NCBI GenBank assembly: GCA_016215555.1
Contig: JACRJC010000029.1
Span: 1-56,536 of the forward strand
Length of the DNA: 56,536 nucleotides
Direction of reading: 5' to 3'
Origin: Rhodospirillales bacterium
GTDB lineage: Bacteria; Pseudomonadota; Alphaproteobacteria; Rhodospirillales; WMHbin7
In this document: one piece after another, positions 39,653-49,258 of the stretch
Layout: the number at the start of each line of letters is the position of its first letter
Numbering within the stretch: the stretch's first letter is position 1
Position numbers and translations under genes: made by a program
The notes under the pieces: generated by a model
Seen by the model: only the letters and a program-made list of their open reading frames with translations
Told to the model about the DNA's origin: nothing
The model's database searches: none

Positions 39653-39908
39653 CTTCGGGCCCTCCTTGCGTCCATTCGAAACAGATACGCCACTGATCGT
39701 TGTTTCGTATCGAATACTGGCCTTGCCGGTTGCCCTTCAGCCGTTCCAGGCGGTTTCCGGGCGGTATGCGCATATCCTCGATCCGTCTTGCCTGGTTCAG
39801 CAGGCGCAGCTTGCGAAGCGCCGCATCCTGGATATCCGCCGGCAGGCGACGGCTTGGGACGCCGCGCCAGATCAGGGCCGTTTCCTGGCAAGCAAAGGAC
39901 AGGATCAT
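39624..39908 (-). CDS. higB: HigB-family toxin
   Basis: 94 residues of the RelE/HigB ribosome-dependent mRNA interferase type. Middle motif RIPPGNRLERLKGNRQGQYS and C-terminal NNDQWRICFEWTQGGPEDVE match the plasmid-maintenance killer pattern, with the strand ending IIDYHR. The start at 39908 is preferred to 39944 because the longer form overlaps the operator. Confidence 0.9.
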   Translation of the reverse strand: MILSFACQETALIWRGVPSRRLPADIQDAALRKLRLLNQARRIEDMRIPPGNRLERLKGNRQGQYSIRNNDQWRICFEWTQGGPEDVEIIDYHR

Positions 39909-39934
39909 AAGTCCAAGAATATCCGTGCCCCAGC

Positions 39935-39953
39935 TATAACGCAATGCGTTATA
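39935..39953. promoter_or_regulatory. Perfect palindrome, candidate HigA operator
   Basis: TATAACGCA-A-TGCGTTATA: two nine-base arms around one base, 27 bases upstream of the higB start. It is placed to repress higBA, with HigA the likely ligand. It also lies between the divergent higBA and gltB genes. Confidence 0.65.
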
Positions 39954-40116
39954 TGGCCGCTTGCCTTTCCCCTAGGGAAAGCTCGCAATTCCGCCATGCG
40001 AAAAATATGGCTGGAAACCTGTCCATTTTTTTGTAAAAAGGACGGCTTGTTCCTGTAACAGCCCTGTGTGATATCCGGCGACTTGCCAAAAGCCGCCCGT
40101 AAGGATGACTGAGCCT

Positions 40117-43100
40117 ATGTCGAACCCGTTCCTTTCCGGCCTGCCCGAAGCGCAAGGCCTGTACGATCCGATGAATGAGCGCGATGCCTGCGGCATCGGC
40201 TTTGTGGCCCATATCAAGAATAAGAAAAGCCACAAGATTGTCACCGACGGGTTGGAGATTCTGAAACGCCTGGTCCATCGCGGCGCCGTGGGGGCCGATC
40301 CCCAGGCCGGCGACGGGGCGGGGCTGTTGTGCCAGTTGCCCGACGCCTTCCTGCGCGCCGAGGCGGCCAAGCTGTCCATCAAGCTGCCCGAGATCGGTCA
40401 TTACGCTTGCGGTATGGTCAATCTGCCCAAGTCGAAAGCCGAGCGCGACCTGTGCGTCAAGGCATTGGAAAAGACCGTGGCCGAGGAAGGACAGATCCTG
40501 CTGGGCTGGCGCGATGTGCCGGTCAACGAAATGTCGCTGTCCGAGGGCGTTCGCGCCACCGCTCCCGAAGTCCGGCAGATTTTCGTCGGCCGTAACGCGG
40601 CGCTGGCTGGTCAGGACGATTTCGAGCGCAAGCTGATGGTCATCCGCAAGCGCTCGTTCAATGAACTCAACGAAAGCGGCAATCCCAAGCTGGCCGATTA
40701 CTATCTGCCGTCGCTCTCTTCGCGCACCATCGTCTATAAGGGCATGTTCCTGGCCGAGCAGTTGGAAGCCTTCTATCCCGACCTGTTGGACGAGCGGTTT
40801 GAATCGGCTCTGGCCTTGGTCCATCAGCGCTTCTCGACCAACACCTTCCCGACCTGGAAGCTGGCGCATCCCTTCCGCCTGATCTGCCACAACGGCGAAA
40901 TCAACACGCTTCGCGGCAATCTGAACTGGATGACGGCCAGGCGCGGCACCATGAAGTCCGACGTGTTGGGCGATGATCTGAACAAGATCTGGCCGATCAC
41001 GGTCGAAGGCCAGTCGGACTCGGCCAGCTTCGACAATGCGCTGGAACTGCTGCTGATGGGCGGCTATTCGCTGGCCCATGCGGTGATGATGATGATTCCC
41101 GAGGCCTGGGCCGGCAACCCGCTGATGGACGAGGAGCGCAAGAGCTTCTACGAATATCACGCCGCCATGATGGAGCCCTGGGACGGACCTGCCGCCGTCG
41201 CCTTCTCGGATGGCCGCCAGATCGGCGCCACGCTGGATCGCAACGGTCTGCGTCCGGCCCGCTACATCGTGACCAAGGACGACCGCGTCATCATGTCGTC
41301 GGAAGTCGGCGTGCTCGACATACCCGAAGCCGACATCGTGCGCAAATGGCGCCTGCAGCCGGGCCGCATGCTGCTGATCGACCTTGAAAAGGGACGCCTG
41401 ATCCCCGACGAGGAGATCAAGCGCGAACTGACGCACGCCCATCCCTATAAAAGCTGGGTGGCCAAGACCCAGATCGTGCTGGAAGATCTGCCGGCGGCCG
41501 TGGCCCCGATGGCGCCCGATCCGCAGACGCTTCTGGATCGCCAGCAGGCCTTTGGCTATACGCAAGAAGACATCAAGTTCCTGATCACCCCCATGGCCGT
41601 CACCGGCCAGGAAGCGGTGGGTTCGATGGGCAATGATTCGCCCCTGGCCGTGCTGTCGGACAAGTCCAAGCCCTTGTTCAACTATTTCAAGCAGTGCTTT
41701 GCCCAGGTGACCAATCCGCCGATCGATTCGACGCGCGAGGAACTGGTCATGAGTCTGGTTTCCTTCATCGGTCCGCGTCCCAATCTGCTGGGCCTGACCG
41801 ATGGCGACAGCCGGCAGCGTCTGGAAGTGCGTCAGCCCATCCTGACCAACCAGGATCTGGAAAAGATCCGCGCCATCGAAGACGCCACCAACGGCGCCTT
41901 CAAGTCGCGCACCATCGACATCACCTACGATGTGGCGGAGGGCGCTTCCGGCATGGGCCCGGCGCTTGAACGCTTCAAGGCCGAGGCCGACAAGGCCCTG
42001 GGCGAGGGCTGCAATATCCTGATTCTGTCGGACCGCAAGATTTCGGCCTCGCGCGTCGCCGTGCCGTCGCTGTTGGCGACCTCGACCGTGCATCATCATC
42101 TGGTGCGTTCTGGCAACCGCACCAAGGCCGGCCTGGTCGTCGAAACCGGCGAGCCCAGGGAAGTGCATCACTTCTGCGTGCTGGCCGGTTACGGCGCCGA
42201 GGCCATCAATCCCTATCTGTTGTTCGAGACCATCGCCAGCCTGCCGCTGCCCGAACCCTTGAGCGAATACGAAGTTCAGAAGCGCACCATCAAGGGGCTG
42301 GACAAGGCGGTTCTGAAGGTCATGGCCAAGATGGGCATTTCGACCTTCCAATCCTATTGCGGCGCGCAGATTTTCGACGCCGTCGGCCTGTCGCAGGACT
42401 TCCTCGACGCTTATTTCACCAAGACCGCCAGCCGCGTCGGCGGCGCAGGTCTGGCCGAGATCGCCGAAGAGACCGTGAAGCGCCACGCCACCGCCTATGG
42501 CGATGATCCGATGTATCGCCTGGCGCTTGATCCGGGCGGCGATTACGCCTGGCGCATGCGGGGCGACAATCATGCCTGGTCGCCCGACAGCATCGCGGCG
42601 CTTCAGCATGCCGTGCGCGGCGGCGGCCTCGAGAAATTCCAGGAGTTCTGCAAGCTGATCGACGATCAGAGCCAGAAACTGTTGACGTTGCGCGGCCTGT
42701 TCGAGTTCAAGCCGGCGCAAAATCCGGTGCCGTTGGACGAGGTCGAACCGGCCAAGGACATCGTCAAGCGTTTCGCCACCGGCGCCATGTCGTTCGGTTC
42801 GATCTCGCGCGAGGCGCATACCACCCTGGCCGCGGCCATGAACCGCATCGGCGGCAAGTCGAATTCGGGCGAGGGCGGTGAAGAGTCCGAGCGCTACAAG
42901 CCGCTGCCGAACGGCGATCTGTTGCGTTCGGCCATCAAGCAGGTGGCGTCGGGGCGTTTCGGCGTGACGGCGGAATATCTGGTCAACGGTTCCGACATCC
43001 AGATCAAGATGGCCCAGGGCGCCAAGCCCGGCGAGGGCGGACAGTTGCCCGGCCACAAGGTGGACGCCACCATCGCCCGCGTGCGTCATTCCACGCCCGG

Positions 43101-44769
43101 TGTCGGCCTGATCAGCCCGCCGCCGCATCACGACATCTATTCGATCGAGGATTTGGCTCAGCTCATCTACGATCTGAAGAACGTCAATCCCAAGGCCCGC
43201 ATATCGGTCAAGCTGGTCAGCGAGATCGGCGTCGGCACCATCGCCGCCGGCGTCGCCAAGGCCCGGGCCGACCATATCACCATTTCCGGTTATGACGGCG
43301 GCACCGGGGCAAGCCCGCTGACGGCCATCAAGCATGCCGGTTCGCCTTGGGAAATAGGCCTGGCCGAGACCCATCAGACCCTGGTTTTGAACAGGCTGCG
43401 CGGCCGCGTCGCCGTGCAGGTCGATGGCGGCTTGCGCACCGGGCGCGATGTGGTAATCGGCGCGCTGCTGGGCGCCGACGAGTTTGGCTTTGCCACCGCC
43501 CCCTTGATCGCCGTCGGTTGCATCATGATGCGCAAGTGCCATCTGAACACCTGCCCGGTCGGCGTGGCGACGCAGGATCCGGAATTGCGCAAGCGCTTCA
43601 CCGGCCAGCCCGAACATGTCATCAACTATTTCTTCTTCATCGCCGAGGAAGTGCGCCGCATCATGGCCGGCCTGGGCGTGCGCAAGTTGAGCGAATTGAC
43701 GGGGCGCTCCGATTTGCTGGATATGCGCAAGGCGGTATCGCACTGGAAGGCCAAGGGCCTCGATTTCAGCAAGGTTCTGTACAAGCCCGAGGCCGGTCCC
43801 AACGTCGCCATCAGGAAAAGCGAGGATCAGGACCATCACCTGAACGAAGCTTTGGACATGACCCTGATCGAAAAGGCCCGGCCGGCCCTGGAAAAGGGTC
43901 AGGCCGTCTCCATCGACGCCCAGGTCAACAATGTCAACCGCACCGTCGGCGCCATGCTGTCGGGCGAAGTGGCCAGCCGTTACGGCCATGCCGGTCTGCC
44001 CGAGGACACCATCCTCGTCAATGCCAAGGGCACGGCAGGACAAAGCTTCGGCGCCTTCCTGGCCCATGGCGTGGCGCTGACGCTTGAAGGCCAGGCCAAC
44101 GACTATGTCGGCAAGGGCCTGTCGGGCGGGCGCGTGGTGATCTATCCGCCCAAGGAGAGCAAGATCGTCGCCGAGGAGAACATCATCGTCGGCAATACCG
44201 TTCTGTATGGCGCCATTTCGGGCGAATGCTATTTCCGGGGCGTCGGCGGCGAGCGTTTCGCCGTGCGCAATTCAGGCGCCCTGGCCGTCGTCGAGGGTGT
44301 GGGCGACCATGGTTGCGAATACATGACCGGCGGCGTGGTGGTGGTGCTGGGCAAGACCGGGCGCAATTTCGCCGCCGGCATGAGCGGCGGCATCGCCTAT
44401 GTGCTGGACGAGGAAGGCGATTTCGACCAGCGCTGCAATCTGGCCATGGTCGAGTTGGAACCCGTCAAGGACGAGGCCGACGCGCTGGAAACGCACGAGC
44501 ATCAGGGCAACGATCTGGAAGCGCATGGCCGTGTCGACATCATGGCCGACATGACGCGCTTCGACGCCCAGCGCCTGCATCAGATCGTCGAGAATCACCA
44601 CCGCTATACGGGCAGCAAGCGCGCTCACGACATTCTTCTGAACTGGGTGCATTACCTGCCCAAATTCAAGAAGGTGATGCCGGTCGATTACCGGCGCGCG
44701 CTTTTGGACATGCAGACCTTGCAGGGCGGCAAGCCCGCTTCTGCGGCCCCGGCCCGGAAAGGATACTGA
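40117..44769 (+). CDS. gltB: Glutamate synthase large subunit
   Basis: NADPH-GOGAT alpha chain, which moves the glutamine amide to 2-oxoglutarate and so completes assimilation of the ammonia from nitrogenase. About 1550 residues. The N-terminal amidotransferase has its nucleophile Cys in [11 protein letters not shown], after a short propeptide. The FMN domain holds [14 protein letters not shown] and [10 protein letters not shown], the 3Fe-4S cysteines are in [15 protein letters not shown] near residue 1134, and a GXGXG helix domain ends the chain. ATG 40117 is preferred because AAGGA lies 11 bases upstream; ATG 40105 overlaps that site. Confidence 0.97.
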   Translation: MSNPFLSGLPEAQGLYDPMNERDACGIGFVAHIKNKKSHKIVTDGLEILKRLVHRGAVGADPQAGDGAGLLCQLPDAFLRAEAAKLSIKLPEIGHYACGMVNLPKSKAERDLCVKALEKTVAEEGQILLGWRDVPVNEMSLSEGVRATAPEVRQIFVGRNAALAGQDDFERKLMVIRKRSFNELNESGNPKLADYYLPSLSSRTIVYKGMFLAEQLEAFYPDLLDERFESALALVHQRFSTNTFPTWKLAHPFRLICHNGEINTLRGNLNWMTARRGTMKSDVLGDDLNKIWPITVEGQSDSASFDNALELLLMGGYSLAHAVMMMIPEAWAGNPLMDEERKSFYEYHAAMMEPWDGPAAVAFSDGRQIGATLDRNGLRPARYIVTKDDRVIMSSEVGVLDIPEADIVRKWRLQPGRMLLIDLEKGRLIPDEEIKRELTHAHPYKSWVAKTQIVLEDLPAAVAPMAPDPQTLLDRQQAFGYTQEDIKFLITPMAVTGQEAVGSMGNDSPLAVLSDKSKPLFNYFKQCFAQVTNPPIDSTREELVMSLVSFIGPRPNLLGLTDGDSRQRLEVRQPILTNQDLEKIRAIEDATNGAFKSRTIDITYDVAEGASGMGPALERFKAEADKALGEGCNILILSDRKISASRVAVPSLLATSTVHHHLVRSGNRTKAGLVVETGEPREVHHFCVLAGYGAEAINPYLLFETIASLPLPEPLSEYEVQKRTIKGLDKAVLKVMAKMGISTFQSYCGAQIFDAVGLSQDFLDAYFTKTASRVGGAGLAEIAEETVKRHATAYGDDPMYRLALDPGGDYAWRMRGDNHAWSPDSIAALQHAVRGGGLEKFQEFCKLIDDQSQKLLTLRGLFEFKPAQNPVPLDEVEPAKDIVKRFATGAMSFGSISREAHTTLAAAMNRIGGKSNSGEGGEESERYKPLPNGDLLRSAIKQVASGRFGVTAEYLVNGSDIQIKMAQGAKPGEGGQLPGHKVDATIARVRHSTPGVGLISPPPHHDIYSIEDLAQLIYDLKNVNPKARISVKLVSEIGVGTIAAGVAKARADHITISGYDGGTGASPLTAIKHAGSPWEIGLAETHQTLVLNRLRGRVAVQVDGGLRTGRDVVIGALLGADEFGFATAPLIAVGCIMMRKCHLNTCPVGVATQDPELRKRFTGQPEHVINYFFFIAEEVRRIMAGLGVRKLSELTGRSDLLDMRKAVSHWKAKGLDFSKVLYKPEAGPNVAIRKSEDQDHHLNEALDMTLIEKARPALEKGQAVSIDAQVNNVNRTVGAMLSGEVASRYGHAGLPEDTILVNAKGTAGQSFGAFLAHGVALTLEGQANDYVGKGLSGGRVVIYPPKESKIVAEENIIVGNTVLYGAISGECYFRGVGGERFAVRNSGALAVVEGVGDHGCEYMTGGVVVVLGKTGRNFAAGMSGGIAYVLDEEGDFDQRCNLAMVELEPVKDEADALETHEHQGNDLEAHGRVDIMADMTRFDAQRLHQIVENHHRYTGSKRAHDILLNWVHYLPKFKKVMPVDYRRALLDMQTLQGGKPASAAPARKGY

Positions 44770-44771
44770 TT

Positions 44772-46187
44772 ATGGGAAAGCCTACGGGTTTCATGGAATT
44801 TTCGCGCCAGGAACGGACCTACGCCCCGGCCTCGGACCGCATTTCCCATTACAACGAATTCGTGAATGGTCTCGATGACGCGGCTCTGTCGCGCCAGGGC
44901 GCGCGCTGCATGGATTGCGGCATTCCCTTTTGCCATTCCGGCTGCCCGGTTTCCAACGTCATCCCCGACTGGAACGATCTGGTCTATAAGGGTCGCTGGA
45001 AAGAGGCCTTGGAGGCCTTGCACGCCACCAACAATTTCCCGGAATTCACGGGACGCATCTGCCCGGCCCCTTGCGAGGCGGCCTGCACGCTGAACATCGA
45101 CGACGTTCCGGTCACCATCAAGACCATCGAATGTGCCATCATCGACCGGGCTTGGGAGGAAAGCTGGATTCAGCCGCAGATTCCTTCACGCCGTACCGGC
45201 AAGTCGGTGGCCGTCATCGGTTCCGGCCCTGCCGGCATGGCCGCCGCCCAGCAACTGGCCCGCGCCGGCCATGAAGTGACGGTCTTCGAGAAGAACGCCA
45301 AGGCCGGCGGCTTGCTGCGATACGGCATTCCCGACTTCAAGCTGTCGAAGTCGCTGATCGACCGTCGCGTCGCTCAGATGCGGGCCGAGGGCGTCGAGTT
45401 CCGCACCAAGGCGCATGTCGGCGCCAATGTCGATGCCAAGGAACTGCTTAAGAAGTTCGACGCCGTGCTGCTGGCCGGCGGCTCGGAATCTCCGCGCGAT
45501 CTGGCCGTGCCCGGGCGCGAGCTTTCGGGCGTCCATTTCGCCATGGATTTCCTGGGCCAGCAGAACAAGCGCGTCGGCGGCGAGGGCTTCGACGACATCG
45601 ACATTCTTGCCACCGGCAAGCGCGTGGTGGTCATCGGCGGCGGCGACACCGGGTCCGACTGCATCGGCACCTCGGTGCGCCAGCAAGCACTGTCGGTCGT
45701 CCAGATCGAAATTCTGCCCAAGCCTCCCGAAAAGGAAGACAAGGCGCTCAATTGGCCGAAATGGCCCAATAAGCTGCGCAGCTCGTCGTCGCACGAGGAA
45801 GGCTGCGAGCGACAATGGAGTGTCGCCACCCAATCCTTCTTCGGCAAGAACGGCAAGCTTCAGGGTCTGAATGCCATCAAGGTCGATGACAAGATGCAGC
45901 CCATCAAGGGCACGGAATTCGTGATCAAGGCCGATCTGGCCTTCCTGGCCATGGGTTTCGTTTCGCCGGTGAAAAAGGGACTGCTGGAATCTTTGGGCGT
46001 TTCGTTGGACCAGCGGGGAAATGTGGCCGCCGATTTCGACGGCTTCGCCACTTCTGTGTCCAAGCTCTTCGCCGCCGGCGACATGCGCCGTGGGCAAAGC
46101 CTAGTCGTGCATGCGATCCGCGAAGGACGCCGGGCGGCTGCGGCCATCGATTCCTTCTTGATGGGATCGACGGTTCTGCCGCGTTAA
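44772..46187 (+). CDS. gltD: Glutamate synthase small subunit
   Basis: NADPH-oxidising beta chain of GOGAT. 471 residues. N-terminal cysteines in [17 protein letters not shown] and [12 protein letters not shown] bind the Fe-S clusters. The FAD motif [13 protein letters not shown] lies near residue 152 and the NADPH motif [12 protein letters not shown] near 285; the C-terminal [16 protein letters not shown] holds the FAD-closing motif. It starts two bases after gltB and forms one operon with it. Confidence 0.97.
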   Translation: MGKPTGFMEFSRQERTYAPASDRISHYNEFVNGLDDAALSRQGARCMDCGIPFCHSGCPVSNVIPDWNDLVYKGRWKEALEALHATNNFPEFTGRICPAPCEAACTLNIDDVPVTIKTIECAIIDRAWEESWIQPQIPSRRTGKSVAVIGSGPAGMAAAQQLARAGHEVTVFEKNAKAGGLLRYGIPDFKLSKSLIDRRVAQMRAEGVEFRTKAHVGANVDAKELLKKFDAVLLAGGSESPRDLAVPGRELSGVHFAMDFLGQQNKRVGGEGFDDIDILATGKRVVVIGGGDTGSDCIGTSVRQQALSVVQIEILPKPPEKEDKALNWPKWPNKLRSSSSHEEGCERQWSVATQSFFGKNGKLQGLNAIKVDDKMQPIKGTEFVIKADLAFLAMGFVSPVKKGLLESLGVSLDQRGNVAADFDGFATSVSKLFAAGDMRRGQSLVVHAIREGRRAAAAIDSFLMGSTVLPR

Positions 46188-46207
46188 CCGGCGCCTGGAT
46201 AATTCCG

Positions 46208-46312
46208 CCTCATCCTTCGAGACAGCCGCTTCGCGGCTTCCTCTGGATGAGGCAACATCATGAAACAAAGCAATCCTCACCCTGAGGAGCGGAGCGTCTC
46301 GAAGGGTGAGGA
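46208..46312. repeat. Dispersed palindromic intergenic repeat, copy 4
   Basis: CCTCATCCTTCGAGACAG opens it and CGTCTCGAAGGGTGAGG closes it, with CCTCTGGATGAGG and CCTCACCCTGAGGAGC inside. The order of the halves is the same as in copy 2. It lies between the convergent gltD and cytochrome genes. Confidence 0.75.
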
Positions 46313-46328
46313 CAGGGTCGAAGAAGAC

Positions 46329-46778
46329 TTAGTCCTCGAAAATTCCTTCCGCCGCCTTGGGGTGGCAGGCCTGGCAATTGGCCAGCGATTTGGCGCGCGC
46401 CATCGTGGCCGTGCCGGGCTTGAACTTCTTGTGTTTGCGCTGGAAGCCCATGGTTTCGGTCAAACGCAGGGGCGCTTCTTCACCTGTGACGCTTTTGATG
46501 AAGGGGCTTGAGCGCCCGGTCTTGGCGTCGCCGGCACCCGCCAGCAGCGCCGCTTCGACCTGCGCTCTGCGTTCGTCGGGCAGGCGGGCGTCGTCGCCGA
46601 AATGATTGGGCAAACCGTCGACGATCTTTTTCCAGGATGCCTGCGGCAACCATCCGGCGGAAAAAGCCAGATGGCAAGACGAGCATTCCTTGACCAGGAT
46701 CGGATCCTGACTGATCTGCGCCGAGGCGATCGACGGGAACAAAACCAGCGCCGAGAGAATGAGACTATGCTTCAACAT
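46329..46778 (-). CDS. Exported diheme cytochrome c
   Basis: 149 residues with a signal peptide (MLKHSLILSALVLFPSIASA, cut before QISQ), so periplasmic. Two CxxCH heme motifs, CSSCH near residue 33 and CQACH near the C-terminus, with a SAGWLPQASWKKIVDGLPNH segment between them, match the small diheme cytochrome c (DHC) family. Start is supported by GAGGGG before the ATG. It would carry electrons; the partner is unknown. Confidence 0.88.
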   Translation of the reverse strand: MLKHSLILSALVLFPSIASAQISQDPILVKECSSCHLAFSAGWLPQASWKKIVDGLPNHFGDDARLPDERRAQVEAALLAGAGDAKTGRSSPFIKSVTGEEAPLRLTETMGFQRKHKKFKPGTATMARAKSLANCQACHPKAAEGIFED

Positions 46779-46831
46779 GGATGCCCCCTCAAAGACGTTC
46801 TTTGAGTCAGTGTCGGAGGACTCGCCTGAAC

Positions 46832-47983
46832 CTAGGCTGAACGAAGCCTGGCGGCGAGCCAGATTCCCAAGGCCGACAAGAGCGCCATGGTCAGAAAGGC
46901 ATGCCCGCCCAAGGCGTGATAGAGCGGGCCGGCGGCCAACATGCCGGCACCCTGGGCGATGCCGGTGACGGACGACGAATACAGCCCCTGCGCCCTTGCC
47001 GACAGCGACACCGGAATGTTGCGGGCCAGGTAATGCATGGCCCCCAGATGAAAGGCGCCGAAGGTAAGCGCGTGCAGGGTCTGGACGGCATAAAGCGCCG
47101 GCAGCCATGTGGTGAAGGCCAGCACGCTCCAGCGGATCAGTCCGCCAAAGCCTGCCAGCATCATCAATCTCAGCGGTCCCAGACGGTCGAGAACCCGGTT
47201 GCCTTGCGAAAAGAGAACGATCTCCGCCACCACGCCCAGCGACCACAGAAGGCCGATGGTGGTCTCATCGATTCCCGCCTGGCGCCAGTGCAAGGTGGAA
47301 AAGCCGTAATAGACCATGTGGCTGGCTTGAAGCGCGCTGGCGGCGGCCAGGAAGAGCAGGAATTTCTTGTCGGCCAGCAGCGCCGACAGGCCTGCGGTCA
47401 AACCCTCGGCTCGCCTCTCGATCACCATTTCCGGCAGTCCCAGCGAGATGAAAGCCATCGCCAACAGGAAACACAGGGACAGCGGCAGCACATAGTCCGA
47501 ACTGCGGCCCGACAGGAACCAGCCGCCCAGCATGGCGGCCAGAATGAAGGCCAGCGAGCCCCACAGGCGCACCCGCCCATAATCGAACTTGTGCTTGTGG
47601 GCCATGAACAGCGACAGATTCTCGGCCAGCGGCATCTGCGCCGTGAACAGGCCGCTGGCCAAGGCCGAGAGCAGCAGCAGCGGCATGAAACCGTGGGTGG
47701 CTTCGAAAGCCAGAAAGGCGAAGCAGGTGGCGAAGGCCAGCGACACCATGGCGACGCGCCGCCGCCCCAGCCGATCAACCCAGCTTCCGATCAGAGGATT
47801 GACCAGGATCTTGGAAATCGAGCCGGTGGCCAGGATGACGCCGATCTGCCATTCGTTCATCTCGCGTCCGGCCAGCCATAGCGGCCAGAAGGGCAGCATG
47901 ACGCCGATGGGCGCGAACAGGCCCGCATAATGAGCGGACAGACGCAATTTCAGGAAACGGGGAGGCGGTGCTGATTCGGACAT
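46832..47983 (-). CDS. MFS transporter, PPP (3-phenylpropionate) family-like
   Basis: 383 residues with about twelve membrane helices, MFS type. DRLGRRR after helix 2 is the loop motif. The N-terminal AHYAGLFAPIGVMLPFWPLWL and the region AHKHKFDYGRVRLWGSLAF are typical of the HcaT-like group, which includes the 3-phenylpropionate transporter. Diverging from the pad operon, it may import phenylacetate or a related aromatic acid; that is inference from family and position. It lies 53 bases downstream of its own end from the cytochrome gene, so both could be in one transcript. Confidence 0.8.
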   Translation of the reverse strand: MSESAPPPRFLKLRLSAHYAGLFAPIGVMLPFWPLWLAGREMNEWQIGVILATGSISKILVNPLIGSWVDRLGRRRVAMVSLAFATCFAFLAFEATHGFMPLLLLSALASGLFTAQMPLAENLSLFMAHKHKFDYGRVRLWGSLAFILAAMLGGWFLSGRSSDYVLPLSLCFLLAMAFISLGLPEMVIERRAEGLTAGLSALLADKKFLLFLAAASALQASHMVYYGFSTLHWRQAGIDETTIGLLWSLGVVAEIVLFSQGNRVLDRLGPLRLMMLAGFGGLIRWSVLAFTTWLPALYAVQTLHALTFGAFHLGAMHYLARNIPVSLSARAQGLYSSSVTGIAQGAGMLAAGPLYHALGGHAFLTMALLSALGIWLAARLRSA

Positions 47984-48084
47984 GGCTTCAATTTGAAGGG
48001 GATAGGGGCCGGGGGCAAGCTTCGCTGCGTTGCATCGTGATACATTAACATAGCGGTAATGTTCATAAAGTGTGTCGAATTTCG

Positions 48085-48138
48085 TTGCTAAATCGGTATC
48101 GCGATGCTAGTTTAGCTCAACAACGCCCCGAAACGGGG
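48085..48138 (+). promoter_or_regulatory. Candidate promoter and leader hairpin of the pad operon
   Basis: TTGCTA (48085-48090), 17 bases and TAGTTT (48108-48113) make a fair sigma70-type promoter. A small hairpin CCCCG-AAA-CGGGG (48126-48138) lies in the leader. No operator for a PadR-like regulator was recognised. Confidence 0.35.
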
Positions 48139-48171
48139 TCGGCAAAGCCATATCTGGGAACGGAGGAACGC

Positions 48172-48576
48172 ATGAAACCCAGCCTGACCGCAGGCCTTAC
48201 CACCACGCGCCGCTTTGACGTGGACCTCGACCGCACCATCAGCTTCATGGGCGAGGAGGGGCGGGTTTACGCAACGCCGTCGATGGTCCGCGACATCGAG
48301 CAGACGTGCCGAGACTTTGCGCTGTTGCATCTGGATGCGGGCGAGGACACGGTCGGCACCAGGGTCGAGTTCGACCATATGGCCGCCACGCCCTTGGGCA
48401 TGGAGGTCGAATTCAGCGTCGCCGTCAGCGAAGTGAAGGGCAAGGCCATCACCTTCGACGTGACGGGCAAGGATGCGCTGGACCAGATCTGCAAGGGCAA
48501 GCATTGGCGTTTCGTGGTCGATGTCGCCAAGACCGCCGAGCGCCTGAAGGCCAAAATCGCCAAAGCCAAGGGTTAA
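48172..48576 (+). CDS. Hotdog-fold thioesterase, FlK-like
   Basis: 134 residues of the small acyl-CoA thioesterase family to which fluoroacetyl-CoA thioesterase FlK belongs. Seen: YATPSMVRDIEQTCRDF, then GTRVEFDHMAATPLGMEVEF with the active-site Thr/His region, and ICKGKHWRFVVD at the end. It has a perfect ribosome site (GGAGG) and is the first gene of the pad operon, 25 bases before padC. It may release phenylacetyl- or phenylglyoxylyl-CoA, or protect the CoA pool. Not part of the known pad operon in Azoarcus. Confidence 0.8.
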   Translation: MKPSLTAGLTTTRRFDVDLDRTISFMGEEGRVYATPSMVRDIEQTCRDFALLHLDAGEDTVGTRVEFDHMAATPLGMEVEFSVAVSEVKGKAITFDVTGKDALDQICKGKHWRFVVDVAKTAERLKAKIAKAKG

Positions 48577-48601
48577 CCCGCGTTCCCTGTCAGGGAGTGT
48601 C

Positions 48602-49258
48602 ATGACCAAATACGTTCTCGTCGCCGATCTTCGGCGCTGTGTCGGTTGCCAGACCTGCACGGCGGCTTGCAAGAATTCGAACGCCACCGCCCCCGGGGTG
48701 CAGTGGCGCAAGGTGCTCGATATCGAGACCGGCGAATTTCCCGATGTGCGGCGCACGTTTCTGCCCGTCGGCTGCATGCATTGCGACGATCCGCCCTGTC
48801 TGACCGTATGCCCCAGCACGGCGACAAAGAAACGCGACGACGGCATCGTCCTCATCGATTACGATCTGTGCATCGGCTGCGCCTATTGCGCCGTCGCCTG
48901 CCCCTATCAGGCCCGCTTCAAGGTCCAGGACCGCTTAAGCGCCTATGGCGAACTGGCGGGCGAGATGGCGCACGAGGCGGCGCGCTTCGATCCTGCCATG
49001 ATCGGCGTCGCTCAGAAATGCACCTTCTGCGCCGACCGCATCGACGAGGGGCTGGCCAACGGCTTCGTGCCCGGAAAGGACTGGCAGGCGACGCCGGCCT
49101 GCGTCAATTCCTGCATTTCGAACGCGCTGCAGTTCGGCGACCTGGACGATAAGGATAGCGCGGTCAGCCGCTTGCTGGCCGAGAGTCAGTCGTCTCGCAT
49201 GCATGAGGAGCTGGGGACCGGCCCCAATATCTATTACATCTGGGACGATGCGCCATGA
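48602..49258 (+). CDS. padC: Phenylacetyl-CoA:acceptor oxidoreductase iron-sulfur subunit (PadC-like)
   Basis: 218 residues of the DmsB/NrfC ferredoxin family with sixteen cysteines in four clusters: CVGCQTCTAACKN, CMHCDDPPCLTVCP, CIGCAYCAVACPYQ and CTFCADR...CVNSCISNA. It would pass electrons from a molybdenum catalytic subunit to a membrane anchor in the four-electron oxidation of phenylacetyl-CoA to phenylglyoxylate. Assignment to Pad rests on the padD-padJ genes downstream. The molybdopterin subunit PadB, expected just upstream, is not here. Confidence 0.8.
   Translation: MTKYVLVADLRRCVGCQTCTAACKNSNATAPGVQWRKVLDIETGEFPDVRRTFLPVGCMHCDDPPCLTVCPSTATKKRDDGIVLIDYDLCIGCAYCAVACPYQARFKVQDRLSAYGELAGEMAHEAARFDPAMIGVAQKCTFCADRIDEGLANGFVPGKDWQATPACVNSCISNALQFGDLDDKDSAVSRLLAESQSSRMHEELGTGPNIYYIWDDAP

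Noticed and set aside
40047..40075. Promoter upstream of gltB using TTGTTC and TGATAT
   Set aside because: The -10 matches only three of six bases; too weak to call.
39949..44067. A 1372-codon open frame on the minus strand, antisense to gltB
   Set aside because: Its residues are what an antisense frame of a high-GC gene gives; gltB on the other strand has all family motifs.
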